Source: DASQFQ01 sp963730115
Lineage (GTDB): Bacteria; Actinomycetota; Thermoleophilia; Solirubrobacterales; Solirubrobacteraceae
Direction: 5' to 3'
Length of the DNA: 64,000 nt
NCBI GenBank assembly: GCA_963730115.1
Contig: CAVSQM010000012.1
Location: 186,001 to 250,000 of the forward strand
The notes beneath the pieces are model-generated. The model was not told the origin of the DNA. It ran no database searches and saw only the letters and a program-made list of their open reading frames with translations. Shown here one piece after another: positions 1-8,101 of this stretch. Position 1 is the stretch's first letter; every line of letters begins with the position of its first letter. A program made the position numbers and the translations under genes.

Positions 1-890
1 CGCGAACGGGCTTGCGCGGTGACCTCGGCCCACTGGCGCTGGACCTCGTCATCGGCCGGCTTCTCGCCGCGCCGGATGCGGCCGAGCTCGTCGTGCACCT
101 CGCGGCCGGCTGCCGCCGAGCCGACCAGGATGGCCATGATCACGAACAGCGCCGAGATCATCGCGAAGACGGCGCCGATGACGCCGTAGCGCGTCGCGTA
201 GGTGCTGAACAGGTGGGGCACGTACACGGTCGCGCCCACGGAGTACACGCTCAGCAGCGCGGCGCCGAGGATCCCGAACGGCATGAGGTCGGCGCGCGAG
301 ATCCGTTTGGCAGTCAGCACCCAGCCACTCCACGTCAGGAACACCATCGCGAGCGGCGCGATCACCACTGCGGCGGTGAGGTCGAGCCGGCTCTTGCCCA
401 GCGCGCCGTGGATCAATCCGCTGAGCCCGAGATAGGCCACCAACCCCACGACCCAGAGCAGCCCGTTGAACGTGTTGCGGACGCTGAGCGGCTCGAGCTC
501 CCAGGTCTGCTCGAACATGCGCTGCACTGCGCGGGTGAAGCTCAGGACCGCGATCATCAGGAACAGGAACCCCACGACGCCGAGGCTCGTGTCCGCGCCG
601 GCCGACGGCGAGAAGATGTCCCGCACCGCCTCGGCGCCGCCCCCGGTCAGCTCGTAGCGGTCGATGATGCGGTCCGCCGTGCCCTTCCCGCCGAGCTGCG
701 TGGCCAGGGAGCTGGCCACGATCGCCAGCGGGATCGTGGCCGTCAGCGCACCGGACGCCAGCGCGATCGCGCGGTCGAACCCGGCGACCTTCTGAAAGCG
801 GCTGACGATCCGCAGGACGAACTCCGGCCGCAGCCAGAACGTGAGCGTGCGCAGCACACGCTCACGGCGCACCGGCCGCGGCTGCTCCAC
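1..890 (-). CDS. YihY/BrkB-family membrane protein, C-terminus cut by window edge
   Basis: Inner-membrane protein of the YihY/virulence factor BrkB family, once misnamed ribonuclease BN; its molecular role is not settled. About 296 codons are visible. Six hydrophobic segments have the family's spacing, for example around IALASGALTATIPLAIVASS, LGVVGFLFLMIAVLSF and YGVIGAVFAMISALFVIM. The segment SFTRAVQRMFEQTWE between the second and third helices is typical. The tail after the last helix is charged and runs off the left edge. I chose GTG at 890; an in-frame TTG at 914, just after the stop of the upstream DUF7144 gene, would add eight residues. Neither start has a strong ribosome site. Family call is firm, start uncertain. 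Confidence 0.8.
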   Translation of the reverse strand, partial: MEQPRPVRRERVLRTLTFWLRPEFVLRIVSRFQKVAGFDRAIALASGALTATIPLAIVASSLATQLGGKGTADRIIDRYELTGGGAEAVRDIFSPSAGADTSLGVVGFLFLMIAVLSFTRAVQRMFEQTWELEPLSVRNTFNGLLWVVGLVAYLGLSGLIHGALGKSRLDLTAAVVIAPLAMVFLTWSGWVLTAKRISRADLMPFGILGAALLSVYSVGATVYVPHLFSTYATRYGVIGAVFAMISALFVIMAILVGSAAAGREVHDELGRIRRGEKPADDEVQRQWAEVTAQARS

Positions 891-918
891 GTCATGGGGA
901 TCGTCAACCGCCAATCGC

Positions 919-1302
919 CTACGTCGCCATCGCGCGCTCGTCCTGTCCCAGCATCACGATGCCGTGGACGATGTAGACGCACAGCGCGAAGATGGCGAGC
1001 GACCACCACGGGTAGCCGTCGCCCATCGACAGCAGCGCCCCGATCGCGCCGAGGCTGCCACCGACGATGCCGATGACCCGGCCATAGGTGTTGCCGGCGA
1101 TCAGGGAGAAGCCGCCCGTGAACTGAATCGCGCCGAGGACGATGAGCACCCAGCCCATGGTGTTGAGGTTGGTGAGGATGAACCGCTGGTCGTTGACGAA
1201 GACATTCGCGTTGTCGAGCGCGCCGATGCCGTAGATGACGTTCAGCGTGCCCACCATAAGCAACAGGATCGCTGCGAACATTGCTCGACCTGTACCTCGC
1301 AT
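919..1302 (-). CDS. DUF7144-type four-helix membrane protein
   Basis: Small integral membrane protein of 127 residues resembling the actinobacterial DUF7144 family, function unknown. Four hydrophobic helices are visible: residues about 8-28 (AAILLLMVGTLNVIYGIGAL), 50-68, 73-92 and 98-116. Polar text between helix 1 and 2 (DNANVFVNDQRFILTNLNTM) is typical of the family. The ATG at 1302 is preceded by GGAGG about ten bases upstream. It is followed within 30 bases by the BrkB-family gene on the same strand, so the two may be co-transcribed. Family assignment is by overall pattern only. Confidence 0.75.
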   Translation of the reverse strand: MRGTGRAMFAAILLLMVGTLNVIYGIGALDNANVFVNDQRFILTNLNTMGWVLIVLGAIQFTGGFSLIAGNTYGRVIGIVGGSLGAIGALLSMGDGYPWWSLAIFALCVYIVHGIVMLGQDERAMAT

Positions 1303-1382
1303 TACCGCTACCTCCTCTTGAGTGGCTCTTTCTGAGGGTCACGCTACGTCCGGCTCGCGAGGGGGCGCATCACCCAGGCGGG

Positions 1383-2024
1383 ATGAAACCGGCGGCGCGC
1401 CAAGTCGCGCGGCGTCACCCCGTGCGGGTGATCGGGGCGTGCTCGGCAGCCGGTCGGGACGTGACGTGCGCGCTGGGCGCGGTGGACTCCGGAGCGTCGC
1501 GCGAGCTGGGCCTCGACGTCCGCGTCGACCGCTCGCTCGCCGGCCGGACCGTGCGCAACGCCGCCACGGTGGCGTCCGAGCCCGGGGATCCGACGCTGCG
1601 GCCGGAGGAGGTCGTGCCGTCCAGCAACGCCGATGCCGACGACCTGGTCGTGGCTCCGCTGCCGCCGCCTGAACCGACGCCGACGCCCACGCCGGCGCCG
1701 CCCGCCGCCACGCAGCCGGCGCCGGTGCAGGTCATCACCCAGTGCCGCTCCCGGCGGCGGTTCACGATCCGGCTGCGGGAGCGCGGCGGGCGCGTGGTGC
1801 GGAGCGCGACGGTGCGCGTGGACGGCCGCAAGATCGCGGTCAAGCGCCGTGGCCGCCGCCTGGTGGCCGTCATCGATCTCCGCGGCGCGGCGCCCGGCAC
1901 CTACCGGGCCGTGATCAGGGCTCGCCTCAAGGGCGGGAAGCGCGTCCGCTGGGTTCGCTCGTACCGCACCTGCCTCGGCGGGCACCCGCCCTCGAACCGC
2001 CTCGGTAACCCGCGCGCGCTCTAA
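1383..2024 (+). CDS. C-terminal remnant of a secreted DUF11-type surface protein
   Basis: About 213 residues from ATG 1383. The N-terminal part (ACSAAGRDVTCALGAVDSGA, then LAGRTVRNAATVAS) matches the second half of a DUF11 repeat, a beta-sandwich used in bacterial surface proteins. A Pro/Thr linker (PPPEPTPTPTPAPP) follows, then a basic beta-rich module closed by two cysteines (ITQC... RTCLG) that is common at the end of secreted proteins in this lineage. No signal peptide and no start of the DUF11 fold are present, and the gene upstream points away, so this looks like a 5'-truncated copy. It could be a non-functional remnant. Its stop shares CTAA with the convergent STAS gene. Confidence 0.5.
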   Translation: MKPAARQVARRHPVRVIGACSAAGRDVTCALGAVDSGASRELGLDVRVDRSLAGRTVRNAATVASEPGDPTLRPEEVVPSSNADADDLVVAPLPPPEPTPTPTPAPPAATQPAPVQVITQCRSRRRFTIRLRERGGRVVRSATVRVDGRKIAVKRRGRRLVAVIDLRGAAPGTYRAVIRARLKGGKRVRWVRSYRTCLGGHPPSNRLGNPRAL

Positions 2025-2356
2025 TCAGAGTCCTGGAAGCGCAGCGTCTGATCGAGGCTCGTGAGGTCGAAGACCCGCTGGACGTCGGGCGGCGCCTTGA
2101 CGATCACGAGCTCGAACCCGTCGCGCGCAGCACGGTCATTCTCGTCGAGCACGATCCTGATCCCGACCGACGAGAAGAACGAGCACCGGGACAGGTCGAT
2201 CACCAGCCGCTCGTAGCCGGGGTCGACGGCACCGAGCGCCGCCTCGAGCCGCGGGCCGGTGGCGAGGTCGAGCTCGCCGACCACGGCCACGGTGGCGACG
2301 CCGCCCTCCCGGTCGGTCTCGATCGCGAAGCGGGGGGCCTCGAATCTGTCGCTCAT
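2021..2356 (-). CDS. STAS-domain anti-sigma factor antagonist
   Basis: 111-residue STAS domain protein of the SpoIIAA/RsbV type. In partner switching the unphosphorylated form binds an anti-sigma kinase and frees a sigma factor. The core shows VVGELDLATGPRLEAAL, then LVIDLSRCSFFSSVGIRIV, where the Ser-Ser before Val-Gly is the place of the phosphorylatable serine. The ATG overlaps the stop of the SpoIIE-type phosphatase gene as ATGA, so the phosphatase that would activate it is translationally coupled. No anti-sigma kinase is adjacent; a HATPase protein lies 7.5 kb away at 9884-10306. Strong call. Confidence 0.9.
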   Translation of the reverse strand: MSDRFEAPRFAIETDREGGVATVAVVGELDLATGPRLEAALGAVDPGYERLVIDLSRCSFFSSVGIRIVLDENDRAARDGFELVIVKAPPDVQRVFDLTSLDQTLRFQDSD

Positions 2357-3205
2357 GCCGCTCGCACCCGGGCGGCGACGATACACAGGTCGTCGCCCAG
2401 CGACGTGCCGGCGTGCTCGCGCACGGCAGCCTCGAGCCGGCGGACCACGTCGCCGGGCGAGGAGCCCTCGAGCTCGCGCAGGGCCTCGGCGAGCCGCTCC
2501 TCGCCGTAGAGCTCGCGGCGCGGCTCATGGGCCTCGATCAGCCCGTCCGTGAACAACAGGATCCCCGCGCCCGGCGGAAGCTGCTCCTCCTTGCCGGCCT
2601 CGCACGTGAGCGTGGCCTCGATCCCCAGCGGGAGCGACGGGCGGCGGCCGTTGAGCGTCTCACCGGTGTCGAGCCGCAGCGGCGGCGGGTGGCCCGCAGA
2701 CGCCCATTCGAGCACGCCGGCGCGCGGGCGCAGGGTCACCGCCACCGCGGTCACGAACGTCGACGACGTCCCGATGCGCTCCACGAGCACCTGGTTGGCG
2801 AGCTCCAGCAGGCGGCAGGGCTCGTCGACGAAACCCGCGAACGTCGCGAGCGACGTGCGCACGAACGTCGCGCGCCGCGCCGCCTCGACGCCCTTGCCCG
2901 CCCACGTCGCCCACCGCGATCACCGTCGAGTCGTCGTCGGGCCCAGGCGCGACGAGGTAGAAATCGCCCGCCACGCCGTCGGCGGCGGGCTGGAAGACGC
3001 ACTCGAACTCCAGGCCGGGCCGGGGCAGGATCTCGCTGGGCGCGAGCACGTCGCGCATCGCTTCGAGGTCGTGGATCGCGACCTCGCGGTCGAGCGCCTC
3101 CGCGACGAGGGTCGTGATCCGGCCCTCACGGACCGCTACCTCGGCGTCGAGCTCGGTGATCCGGCGCCGCAGCCGCTCGATGTCCCGTCGTTCCTGCTCG
3201 GTCAA
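2353..3205 (-). CDS. SpoIIE-family PP2C protein phosphatase, reading frame broken by one extra base
   Basis: Stage II sporulation E-type Ser/Thr phosphatase, expected to dephosphorylate the STAS protein encoded just downstream. Residues 1-45 are a charged coiled coil (RDIERLRRRITELDAEVA). The PP2C fold follows with metal-binding aspartates in GDFYLV, GDV, FTDGLIEA and GDDLCIV. The frame breaks inside the GDV-GGKG motif. Removing one G from the run at 2897-2899 (plus strand CCC) restores a continuous protein of about 283 residues, so this may be a sequence error. Start ATG 3205. No transmembrane or PAS sensor is present, unlike many RsbP/RsbU relatives. Confidence 0.82.
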
Positions 3206-3218
3206 GCGGCGGAGTGTG

Positions 3219-3380
3219 TCACGCGTCGGCCGGCGCGCGGCTCAACTCCTCGCCCTGCGACTCGGTCTCGTCCCGCTTGACGTCAACCTGCTCGCGCGGC
3301 GTCAGGAGGACGAAGCCGACCACGACGAGCGCGATGACGATGACGCCCACGAGGCCGATCAGGATGGCGAGGTCGCTCAT
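3219..3380 (-). CDS. Small single-pass membrane protein
   Basis: 53-residue open frame from ATG 3380. One strong hydrophobic helix covers residues about 4-26 (LAILIGLVGVIVIALVVVGF). A short acidic and basic tail follows (REQVDVKRDETESQGEEL). It sits between the universal stress gene and the SpoIIE phosphatase gene on the same strand, and its stop lies 13 bases before the phosphatase ATG, so co-transcription with the partner-switch genes is plausible. I do not recognise a family. Being real is supported by the membrane helix, clean spacing and lack of any competing frame. Confidence 0.5.
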   Translation of the reverse strand: MSDLAILIGLVGVIVIALVVVGFVLLTPREQVDVKRDETESQGEELSRAPADA

Positions 3381-3411
3381 ACACGACCTACGGGCGTGGG
3401 ATCGCCGTGGA

Positions 3412-4356
3412 CTAGGAAGCGGGCGCGCGGACGATCAGCACCGGCCGTTCCGCGTGGTGCACGAGCCCGGCCGACACCGACCCGAGCAGGACCGAGGCGA
3501 CGCGCCCATGGCCCTGCGAGCCGACCACGACGACCGCCGCGTCGCGGGTCTCCGCGCTCGCCACCAGCACCCGCCACGGGCTCGAGCCCGACTCGACCGC
3601 CTCGCCGCGCGCCTCGAAGCCCGCGGCACGGGCCAGCTCGACGCCCTCGGCGACCGTCGCCTCGGCCAGCTCGAGGAGCCAGTCGTCGACGTCGCCGGTG
3701 ACGGCCCGGATCTCGGTCACGGGCGCGCCCGCCAGCGCGCGGCCGCTGCGCGAATGGCGCAGCGGGGACCCCCAGGCGTGGATCACGACGGCGGCGCGCC
3801 CCGGCAGGAGCCGGCTCGCTCCCGCGATCGCCTCGCGCGCCGCCGGCGAGCCGTCGTAGGCCAAGAGGATCGGGCCGCCGGAGGGCGCGTCGCCGTCGGG
3901 GACCACCAGGACGGCCCGGTCGGCGTGGTGCAGGAGGCTCGACGAGGTCGAGCCGAGCACGGTCCGCGCCACCGCGCCGTGCCGCCGGGTGCCGCAAGCG
4001 ACCACGTCCGCCCCGCGCTCCTCGGCGGCGGCGAGGATGCGCTTCCACGGGTGGTCGTCGCCGGGCGCGAGTGCCGACTCGGCGGCGAGGCCCGTCGCCC
4101 CCGCGAGCCGGACTCCCTCCGCCGCGGTCGCCTCGGCGTTCTCGAGGAGCTCGCGCTCGAGCTCGCCCAGGCTCTGCTGGACGACGTCGGGTGACATCAG
4201 CCCTCCGCCCGCGCGCATGACCGTCGCCCGGCCGACGGCCGGCTCGTGGATGGTCAGCACGGTGGCGCGAGCGCCGGGGAACAGCGCACCGGCGGAGCGG
4301 ACCGCTGCCTGCGCGGCAGCCGAGCCGTCGAAGGCGATGAGGACATGGTCGGCCAT
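3412..4356 (-). CDS. Tandem-domain universal stress protein
   Basis: 314-residue cytosolic protein with two UspA domains, residues about 1-150 and 155-310. Each begins with the Usp strand and acidic loop (HVLIAFDGS; PILLAYDGS). Each ends in the nucleotide loop and helix (GTRRHGAVARTVLGSTSSSL with HADRAVLVV; GSQGHGRVASVLLGSVSAGL with HAERPVLIV). The G-2x-G-9x-G(S/T) pattern indicates an ATP-binding type. Such tandem Usp proteins are common in actinobacterial stress regulons. It is a monocistronic-looking gene. Family call is firm; the exact stress is not visible. Confidence 0.92.
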   Translation of the reverse strand: MADHVLIAFDGSAAAQAAVRSAGALFPGARATVLTIHEPAVGRATVMRAGGGLMSPDVVQQSLGELERELLENAEATAAEGVRLAGATGLAAESALAPGDDHPWKRILAAAEERGADVVACGTRRHGAVARTVLGSTSSSLLHHADRAVLVVPDGDAPSGGPILLAYDGSPAAREAIAGASRLLPGRAAVVIHAWGSPLRHSRSGRALAGAPVTEIRAVTGDVDDWLLELAEATVAEGVELARAAGFEARGEAVESGSSPWRVLVASAETRDAAVVVVGSQGHGRVASVLLGSVSAGLVHHAERPVLIVRAPAS

Positions 4357-4431
4357 GGATCAGCCAGTATGCCGCTCGCCTCCCTTGCCAGATCGGCAAG
4401 GAGCCTTGGCAGTTTCAGATCCGCCGTCTAG

Positions 4432-4542
4432 GCCGTCGAGTTCAGCACCCGGACGCCGCACTGGTTCGGCGCCGTCGACGGCCCGGTCGAGGCGCTCGCG
4501 ATCTTCGGCCCGCACGGCGAGCGCGCGCACCTGCACGACTGA
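4432..4542 (+). pseudogene. 3' fragment of an XRE/cupin-type regulator
   Basis: A 36-codon open stretch ends at TGA 4540-4542 and is closed upstream by an in-frame TAG at 4429-4431, with no start codon. The translation contains RTPHWFGAVDGPVEALAIFG and then GERAHLHD, which resembles the last strands of the cupin domain in XRE-family regulators (pattern HxFxxxxGPVE-L--FGP-GERVHL). It reads as a gene remnant left between the stress protein and lipase genes. The match is short, so chance cannot be excluded. Confidence 0.35.
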
Positions 4543-4550
4543 GCCGCCGG

Positions 4551-5336
4551 TCAGCGGGCGGTGACGCGCTCGGCGAAGCTCGCGACGAGCGCGATCGTCT
4601 CGTCCTGCTCGAGCTCGTTGAAGACCTCGTGGCGCGCGCCGTCGAGCACGCGCAGGTCGCTGTCCGGGCCGGCCACGCGCTCGACCACCGGGCGCGCGAG
4701 GTCGACCGGCACGAGCTGGTCGTCGGCCCCGTGCACGTAGAGCAGCGGCAGGTCGCCGAAGCCCGGGCCGTCCGCGATCGCCCGGTCGGCGGCGAGGAAC
4801 GCCTCGAGCGTCGGGCGCTTCCAGCCGCCGTGGTAGACGAGCTCGTCGGCGACGTACGCCTCGCCGACCGCGGCGTCGCGCGACAGCACCCCCGGGTCGA
4901 TCGGGTCCGACGGCAGCTCGGGCGCGGCGAGCCAGCCCTCGATCACCGGGCCGAGGCCGATTGCCGGGCCGCTGAGGACGAGGCCGGCGAGGTCCTCGCG
5001 GTGGCGCTGCGCGTACCGGGTGGCGATGAGGCCGCCCATCGAGTGGCCGACCATGACGACGGGCAGGTCGCCGCGGGCGTCCTCGACCACCGCGCGCAGG
5101 TCGTCGACGACCGGCTCGAAGTCCTCGACCAGCGCCTGGTCGCCGTCCGAGCGCCCGTGCCCGACGTGGTCGGGCCCGACCACCGACGAGCCGCGCGCGA
5201 CCAGCGCCTGCGCGACGTGCTCGTAGCGCCCGATGTGCTCGCCGTAGCCGTGCACGAGCACGACGAGGCGGGCGGGCGCCTCCGCGGGCCAGCGCCGCAC
5301 CTGCACGCGGCCGACCGTCGTCCAGTCCTCGCTCAC
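4551..5336 (-). CDS. Alpha/beta hydrolase, monoacylglycerol lipase-like
   Basis: 261-residue serine hydrolase of the Hydrolase_4 (monoacylglycerol lipase/lysophospholipase) type. Visible features are the oxyanion region LVVLVHGYGEHIGRY, nucleophile Ser in GHSMGG, catalytic Asp in HGADDQLVP and catalytic His in GARHEVFNE, in the correct order. There is no signal peptide, so it acts in the cytoplasm. The start is GTG 5336 (V-S-E-D-W), because upstream codons in this frame are low-complexity Arg/Pro shadow. It is divergent from the TVP38-family gene at 5380. Substrate (acylglycerol or other ester) is an inference from family. Confidence 0.88.
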   Translation of the reverse strand: MSEDWTTVGRVQVRRWPAEAPARLVVLVHGYGEHIGRYEHVAQALVARGSSVVGPDHVGHGRSDGDQALVEDFEPVVDDLRAVVEDARGDLPVVMVGHSMGGLIATRYAQRHREDLAGLVLSGPAIGLGPVIEGWLAAPELPSDPIDPGVLSRDAAVGEAYVADELVYHGGWKRPTLEAFLAADRAIADGPGFGDLPLLYVHGADDQLVPVDLARPVVERVAGPDSDLRVLDGARHEVFNELEQDETIALVASFAERVTAR

Positions 5337-5379
5337 GGCGCGGAGTGTACGCACGCAACCTCGGGGCCCCGGCGGTGGT

Positions 5380-6045
5380 ATGTGTCCGGTGCCTCGTCCC
5401 GACCGCCGCCGCGCGCTCGTCCGCCTCGCCCTGCTCGCGCTGGCGATCGCCGCCGCGTTCGCGGCCGTCACCGCCGCCGGGATCAGTCCCGGCGAGGCGC
5501 AGCAGTGGGTCGCCGGCGCCGGCGCCCTCGGGCCGCTGGTGTTCGTGCTCGCCGGCGGCGTCCTCGGGCTCGCCCTGTTCCCCGGCCACGTGACCGCGGC
5601 GCTCGCGGGCGTGCTGTTCGGCACGGTCGCCGGGACCGCGCTCGCGCTCGCCGCCGCCGTTCTCGGCGCCGGCCTCTGCTTCGTCGCGGCCCGTGGACTC
5701 GGCGCGGACGCGGTCGGCTCGCTGCTCGGCCCGCGCGGCCTGCGCTGGCGGGCGTGGGTGACCGAGCACGGGTTCGGCGCCGTGCTCGCCTCCCGGCTGG
5801 CGCCGGGCGTGCCGGCCGGACCCGTCAACTACCTCGGCGGGCTCGCCGGCATCCGGCCGCGCGCGTTCCTCGGCGCGGTCGCGCTCGGCGCGCTGCCGAA
5901 GACGATCGCCTACGTCGCGCTCGGCGGCGCGCTGGCCGAGCCGCTCTCGACGCGCGGGGCGCTGGCCGCCGCCCTGTACGTCGGCGCCGCCGCCGGCGGC
6001 GCGCTCGTCGCGCGCTCGCTCGTGCTGCGCCCCGTCAGACCCTGA
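5380..6045 (+). CDS. TVP38/TMEM64-family membrane protein
   Basis: 221-residue integral membrane protein of the SNARE-associated/VTT (DedA-like) superfamily, thought to act in lipid transport or membrane homeostasis. The N-terminal helix is residues 11-30. The family's re-entrant core is seen in FVLAGGVLGLALFPGHVTAA, then LFGTVAGTALALAAAVLGAG. The second conserved loop reads SRLAPGVPAGPVNYLGGLAG, the usual place of the R-x-x-P-x-x-P-x-x-x-x-N-Y-x-x-G motif. ATG 5380 was chosen; GTG 5389 is possible. The gene is followed 51 bases later by the AI-2E-family transporter. Confidence 0.87.
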   Translation: MCPVPRPDRRRALVRLALLALAIAAAFAAVTAAGISPGEAQQWVAGAGALGPLVFVLAGGVLGLALFPGHVTAALAGVLFGTVAGTALALAAAVLGAGLCFVAARGLGADAVGSLLGPRGLRWRAWVTEHGFGAVLASRLAPGVPAGPVNYLGGLAGIRPRAFLGAVALGALPKTIAYVALGGALAEPLSTRGALAAALYVGAAAGGALVARSLVLRPVRP

Positions 6046-6096
6046 GCCTGAGACCCCGCAGGGCCTCGGCGCCCGCCGTCGAAGCAGGAGCATGGC

Positions 6097-7200
6097 GTGA
6101 GCGTCCGCACCCACACCGCCGCCGCTGATCTCACCAACGTCCGCGCCGTCCTGCGGGTGGTGCTGACGGTCGTCGTCGTCGTGCTCGCGCTGGTGCTGAT
6201 CTACCTCCTGCGGCGGCCGCTGACGTGGATCTTCATCGCCGCGTTCATCACGATCGCGCTGTCGGGGCCGATCAGCTTCCTGTCGCGGCGGATGCGGCGC
6301 GGCTTCGCGGTCGCGATCGTCTACGTGGCGCTGATCCTGACGCCGTTCGCGCTGATCGGCCTGCTGGTGCCGCCGATCGTCGAGCAGGCGAACAACCTGG
6401 TCCAGAACTTCCCCGACTACGCGCGGGACGTGACGGAGTTCGTCAACAACAACGAGCGGCTGAGCCAGCTCCAGGACGACTACGACATCACCGGCAAGCT
6501 CGAGGAGGAGGCGGCGCAGCTGCCCCAGCGGCTCGGCGCGGCGGCCGGCCTGCTGAGCGACATCGGGCTCGGCCTGGTGAACTCGATCTTCGCCCTGGTC
6601 ACCATCCTCGTGCTGTCGCTGTTCATGGGCAGCAGCGGGCGGCGCTTCCTCGACTGGTGGGCGCGCCGCTACCCCGCGGAGCGCGAGGCGTGGATGCGCA
6701 ACCTCTACGAGCGGATCGGCACCGCGATCGGCAACTACATGGCGGGCGCGCTCCTGCAGGCGACGATCGCCGGCGTCACGAGCTACCTGATGCTGCTGAT
6801 CCTCGGGGTCGACTACGCGCTGCCGCTCGCGGTGGTCGTGTTCGTGCTCGACCTGCTGCCGCTCGTGGGCGCCACGCTCGGCGCCATCATCGTCGGGCTG
6901 GTCACGCTGTTCTCGGACTTCCCGGTCGACACGCTGATCTGGACGGCGTGGGCGATCGTCTACCAGCAGGTCGAGAACAACGTCATCCAGCCACGGATCC
7001 AGTCCCGCGCGGTGCAGCTCGACCCGCTGATCGTCCTCGTCGCGGTCCTGTTCGGCTCGACGCTGGCCGGGGTGCTCGGCGCGCTGCTGGCGATCCCCGT
7101 CGCCGCCTCGATCCAGATCACGATCCACGAGTTCGTGGCGCTCCGCCGGACGCTCGATGAGCCGCCGGCCGAGCCGTCCGCATCCGACGCGACGGCCTGA
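6097..7200 (+). CDS. AI-2E family (PerM/YhhT-like) membrane transporter
   Basis: 367-residue polytopic protein of the AI-2E/PerM family; members export small molecules or couple to Na+/H+, and the substrate cannot be told from sequence. Helices occur at residues about 22-60 in two hydrophobic runs, at 70-95, and in a C-terminal bundle from about 200 on. The family signature sits in the C-terminal half: LDLLPLVGATLGAIIVGLVT and then YQQVENNVIQPRIQSRAVQL, where the P-x-x-G and QxxEN-x-x-x-P elements are diagnostic. Start GTG 6097. Its TGA overlaps the ATG of the arginase-family gene (TGATG), so the two are coupled. Confidence 0.92.
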   Translation: MSVRTHTAAADLTNVRAVLRVVLTVVVVVLALVLIYLLRRPLTWIFIAAFITIALSGPISFLSRRMRRGFAVAIVYVALILTPFALIGLLVPPIVEQANNLVQNFPDYARDVTEFVNNNERLSQLQDDYDITGKLEEEAAQLPQRLGAAAGLLSDIGLGLVNSIFALVTILVLSLFMGSSGRRFLDWWARRYPAEREAWMRNLYERIGTAIGNYMAGALLQATIAGVTSYLMLLILGVDYALPLAVVVFVLDLLPLVGATLGAIIVGLVTLFSDFPVDTLIWTAWAIVYQQVENNVIQPRIQSRAVQLDPLIVLVAVLFGSTLAGVLGALLAIPVAASIQITIHEFVALRRTLDEPPAEPSASDATA

Positions 7201-8099
7201 TGTTCGGCGTCCTCGGCGTACCCACGAGCGCCGGCGCGTTCGCTCCCGGCCAGGAGCGGGCGCCGGCCGCGCTGCGGGCGGCGGGCCTGCTCGAGGCGCT
7301 GCGGGCCGCGGGCCTCGAGGTGCACGACCACGGCGACCGCGAGGAGTGGCGCTGGCGGCCCGACCGCGGGCACCCGCGGGCCCAGCACGTCGGCAGGGTG
7401 GTCGAGATCGTGCGCGACACCGCGGCGCGCGTGGCTGCCGCGGCCGAGGCGGGCGAGGTCACGCTCGTGCTCGGCGGCGACTGCACGGTCGGCATCGGCA
7501 CGGTCGCCGGCTGGGTGGGGCGCGACGAGCGGGTCGGGCTCCTCTACCTGGACGCGCACGCCGATCTCAACGTGCCCGCGAGCGTGCCGGAGGGCGCGCT
7601 CGACTGGATGGGGATGGCGCACATGCTCGCCGAGCCCGATGCGCTGCCCGAGCTCGCCGCGGCCTTCCCCCACACGCCGCTGCTCGATCCGGCGAACGTG
7701 GTGCTGGTCGGCTGGGACCCGGGGCAGGCGACGGACTTCGAGCGCGAGGTGATCGCGCGACGCGGCATCTCGCGGGTGCCGGTGGCCGAGGTGAGCGAGA
7801 ACCCGGAGGCCGCGGCCGCGCGGGCGGTCGCGCTGCTGGCCGGGCGCTGCGACCGCGTGCTCGTGCACTTCGACGTCGACGTCATCGACTTCACGGACAT
7901 GCCGCTGTCGGAGAACACCGGGCGCAACCAGGGGCTGCCGTACGACGCCGCGATGCGCGCGCTCTCCGGGCTGCTCGCGGCGCCGGGCCTGGCCGGGCTG
8001 ACGATCACCGAGCTGAACCCGTTCCACGTCGAGTCCGAGCCGGTGCTCACGAGCTTCGCCGGCGCCGTGGCGCGGGCGCTCTCCCGGGAACCGGGCTAG
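7200..8099 (+). CDS. Arginase/agmatinase-family ureohydrolase-like protein
   Basis: 299-residue member of the ureohydrolase fold, whose enzymes use a Mn2 centre to split guanidino compounds. Metal-site blocks are present: LVLGGDCTV, then LYLDAHADLNVP, then HFDVDVIDF, with TELNPFH near the end. In classical arginases the first block is GGDHS; here Cys replaces the His ligand, as in some uncharacterised family members, so classical arginase activity is not assured. Start ATG 7200 overlaps the previous stop. Two bases after its stop region comes the SDR gene at 8102, suggesting a three-gene unit with the AI-2E protein. Confidence 0.82.
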   Translation: MFGVLGVPTSAGAFAPGQERAPAALRAAGLLEALRAAGLEVHDHGDREEWRWRPDRGHPRAQHVGRVVEIVRDTAARVAAAAEAGEVTLVLGGDCTVGIGTVAGWVGRDERVGLLYLDAHADLNVPASVPEGALDWMGMAHMLAEPDALPELAAAFPHTPLLDPANVVLVGWDPGQATDFEREVIARRGISRVPVAEVSENPEAAAARAVALLAGRCDRVLVHFDVDVIDFTDMPLSENTGRNQGLPYDAAMRALSGLLAAPGLAGLTITELNPFHVESEPVLTSFAGAVARALSREPG

Positions 8100-8101
8100 C
8101 G

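Noticed and set aside
4360..7128. Very long minus-strand open frame of 922 codons
   Set aside because: It runs antisense to clear membrane-protein genes and is made of Arg, Asp, Glu and His-rich low-complexity text, the usual shadow in GC-rich DNA; only its last part contains the real hydrolase in another frame.
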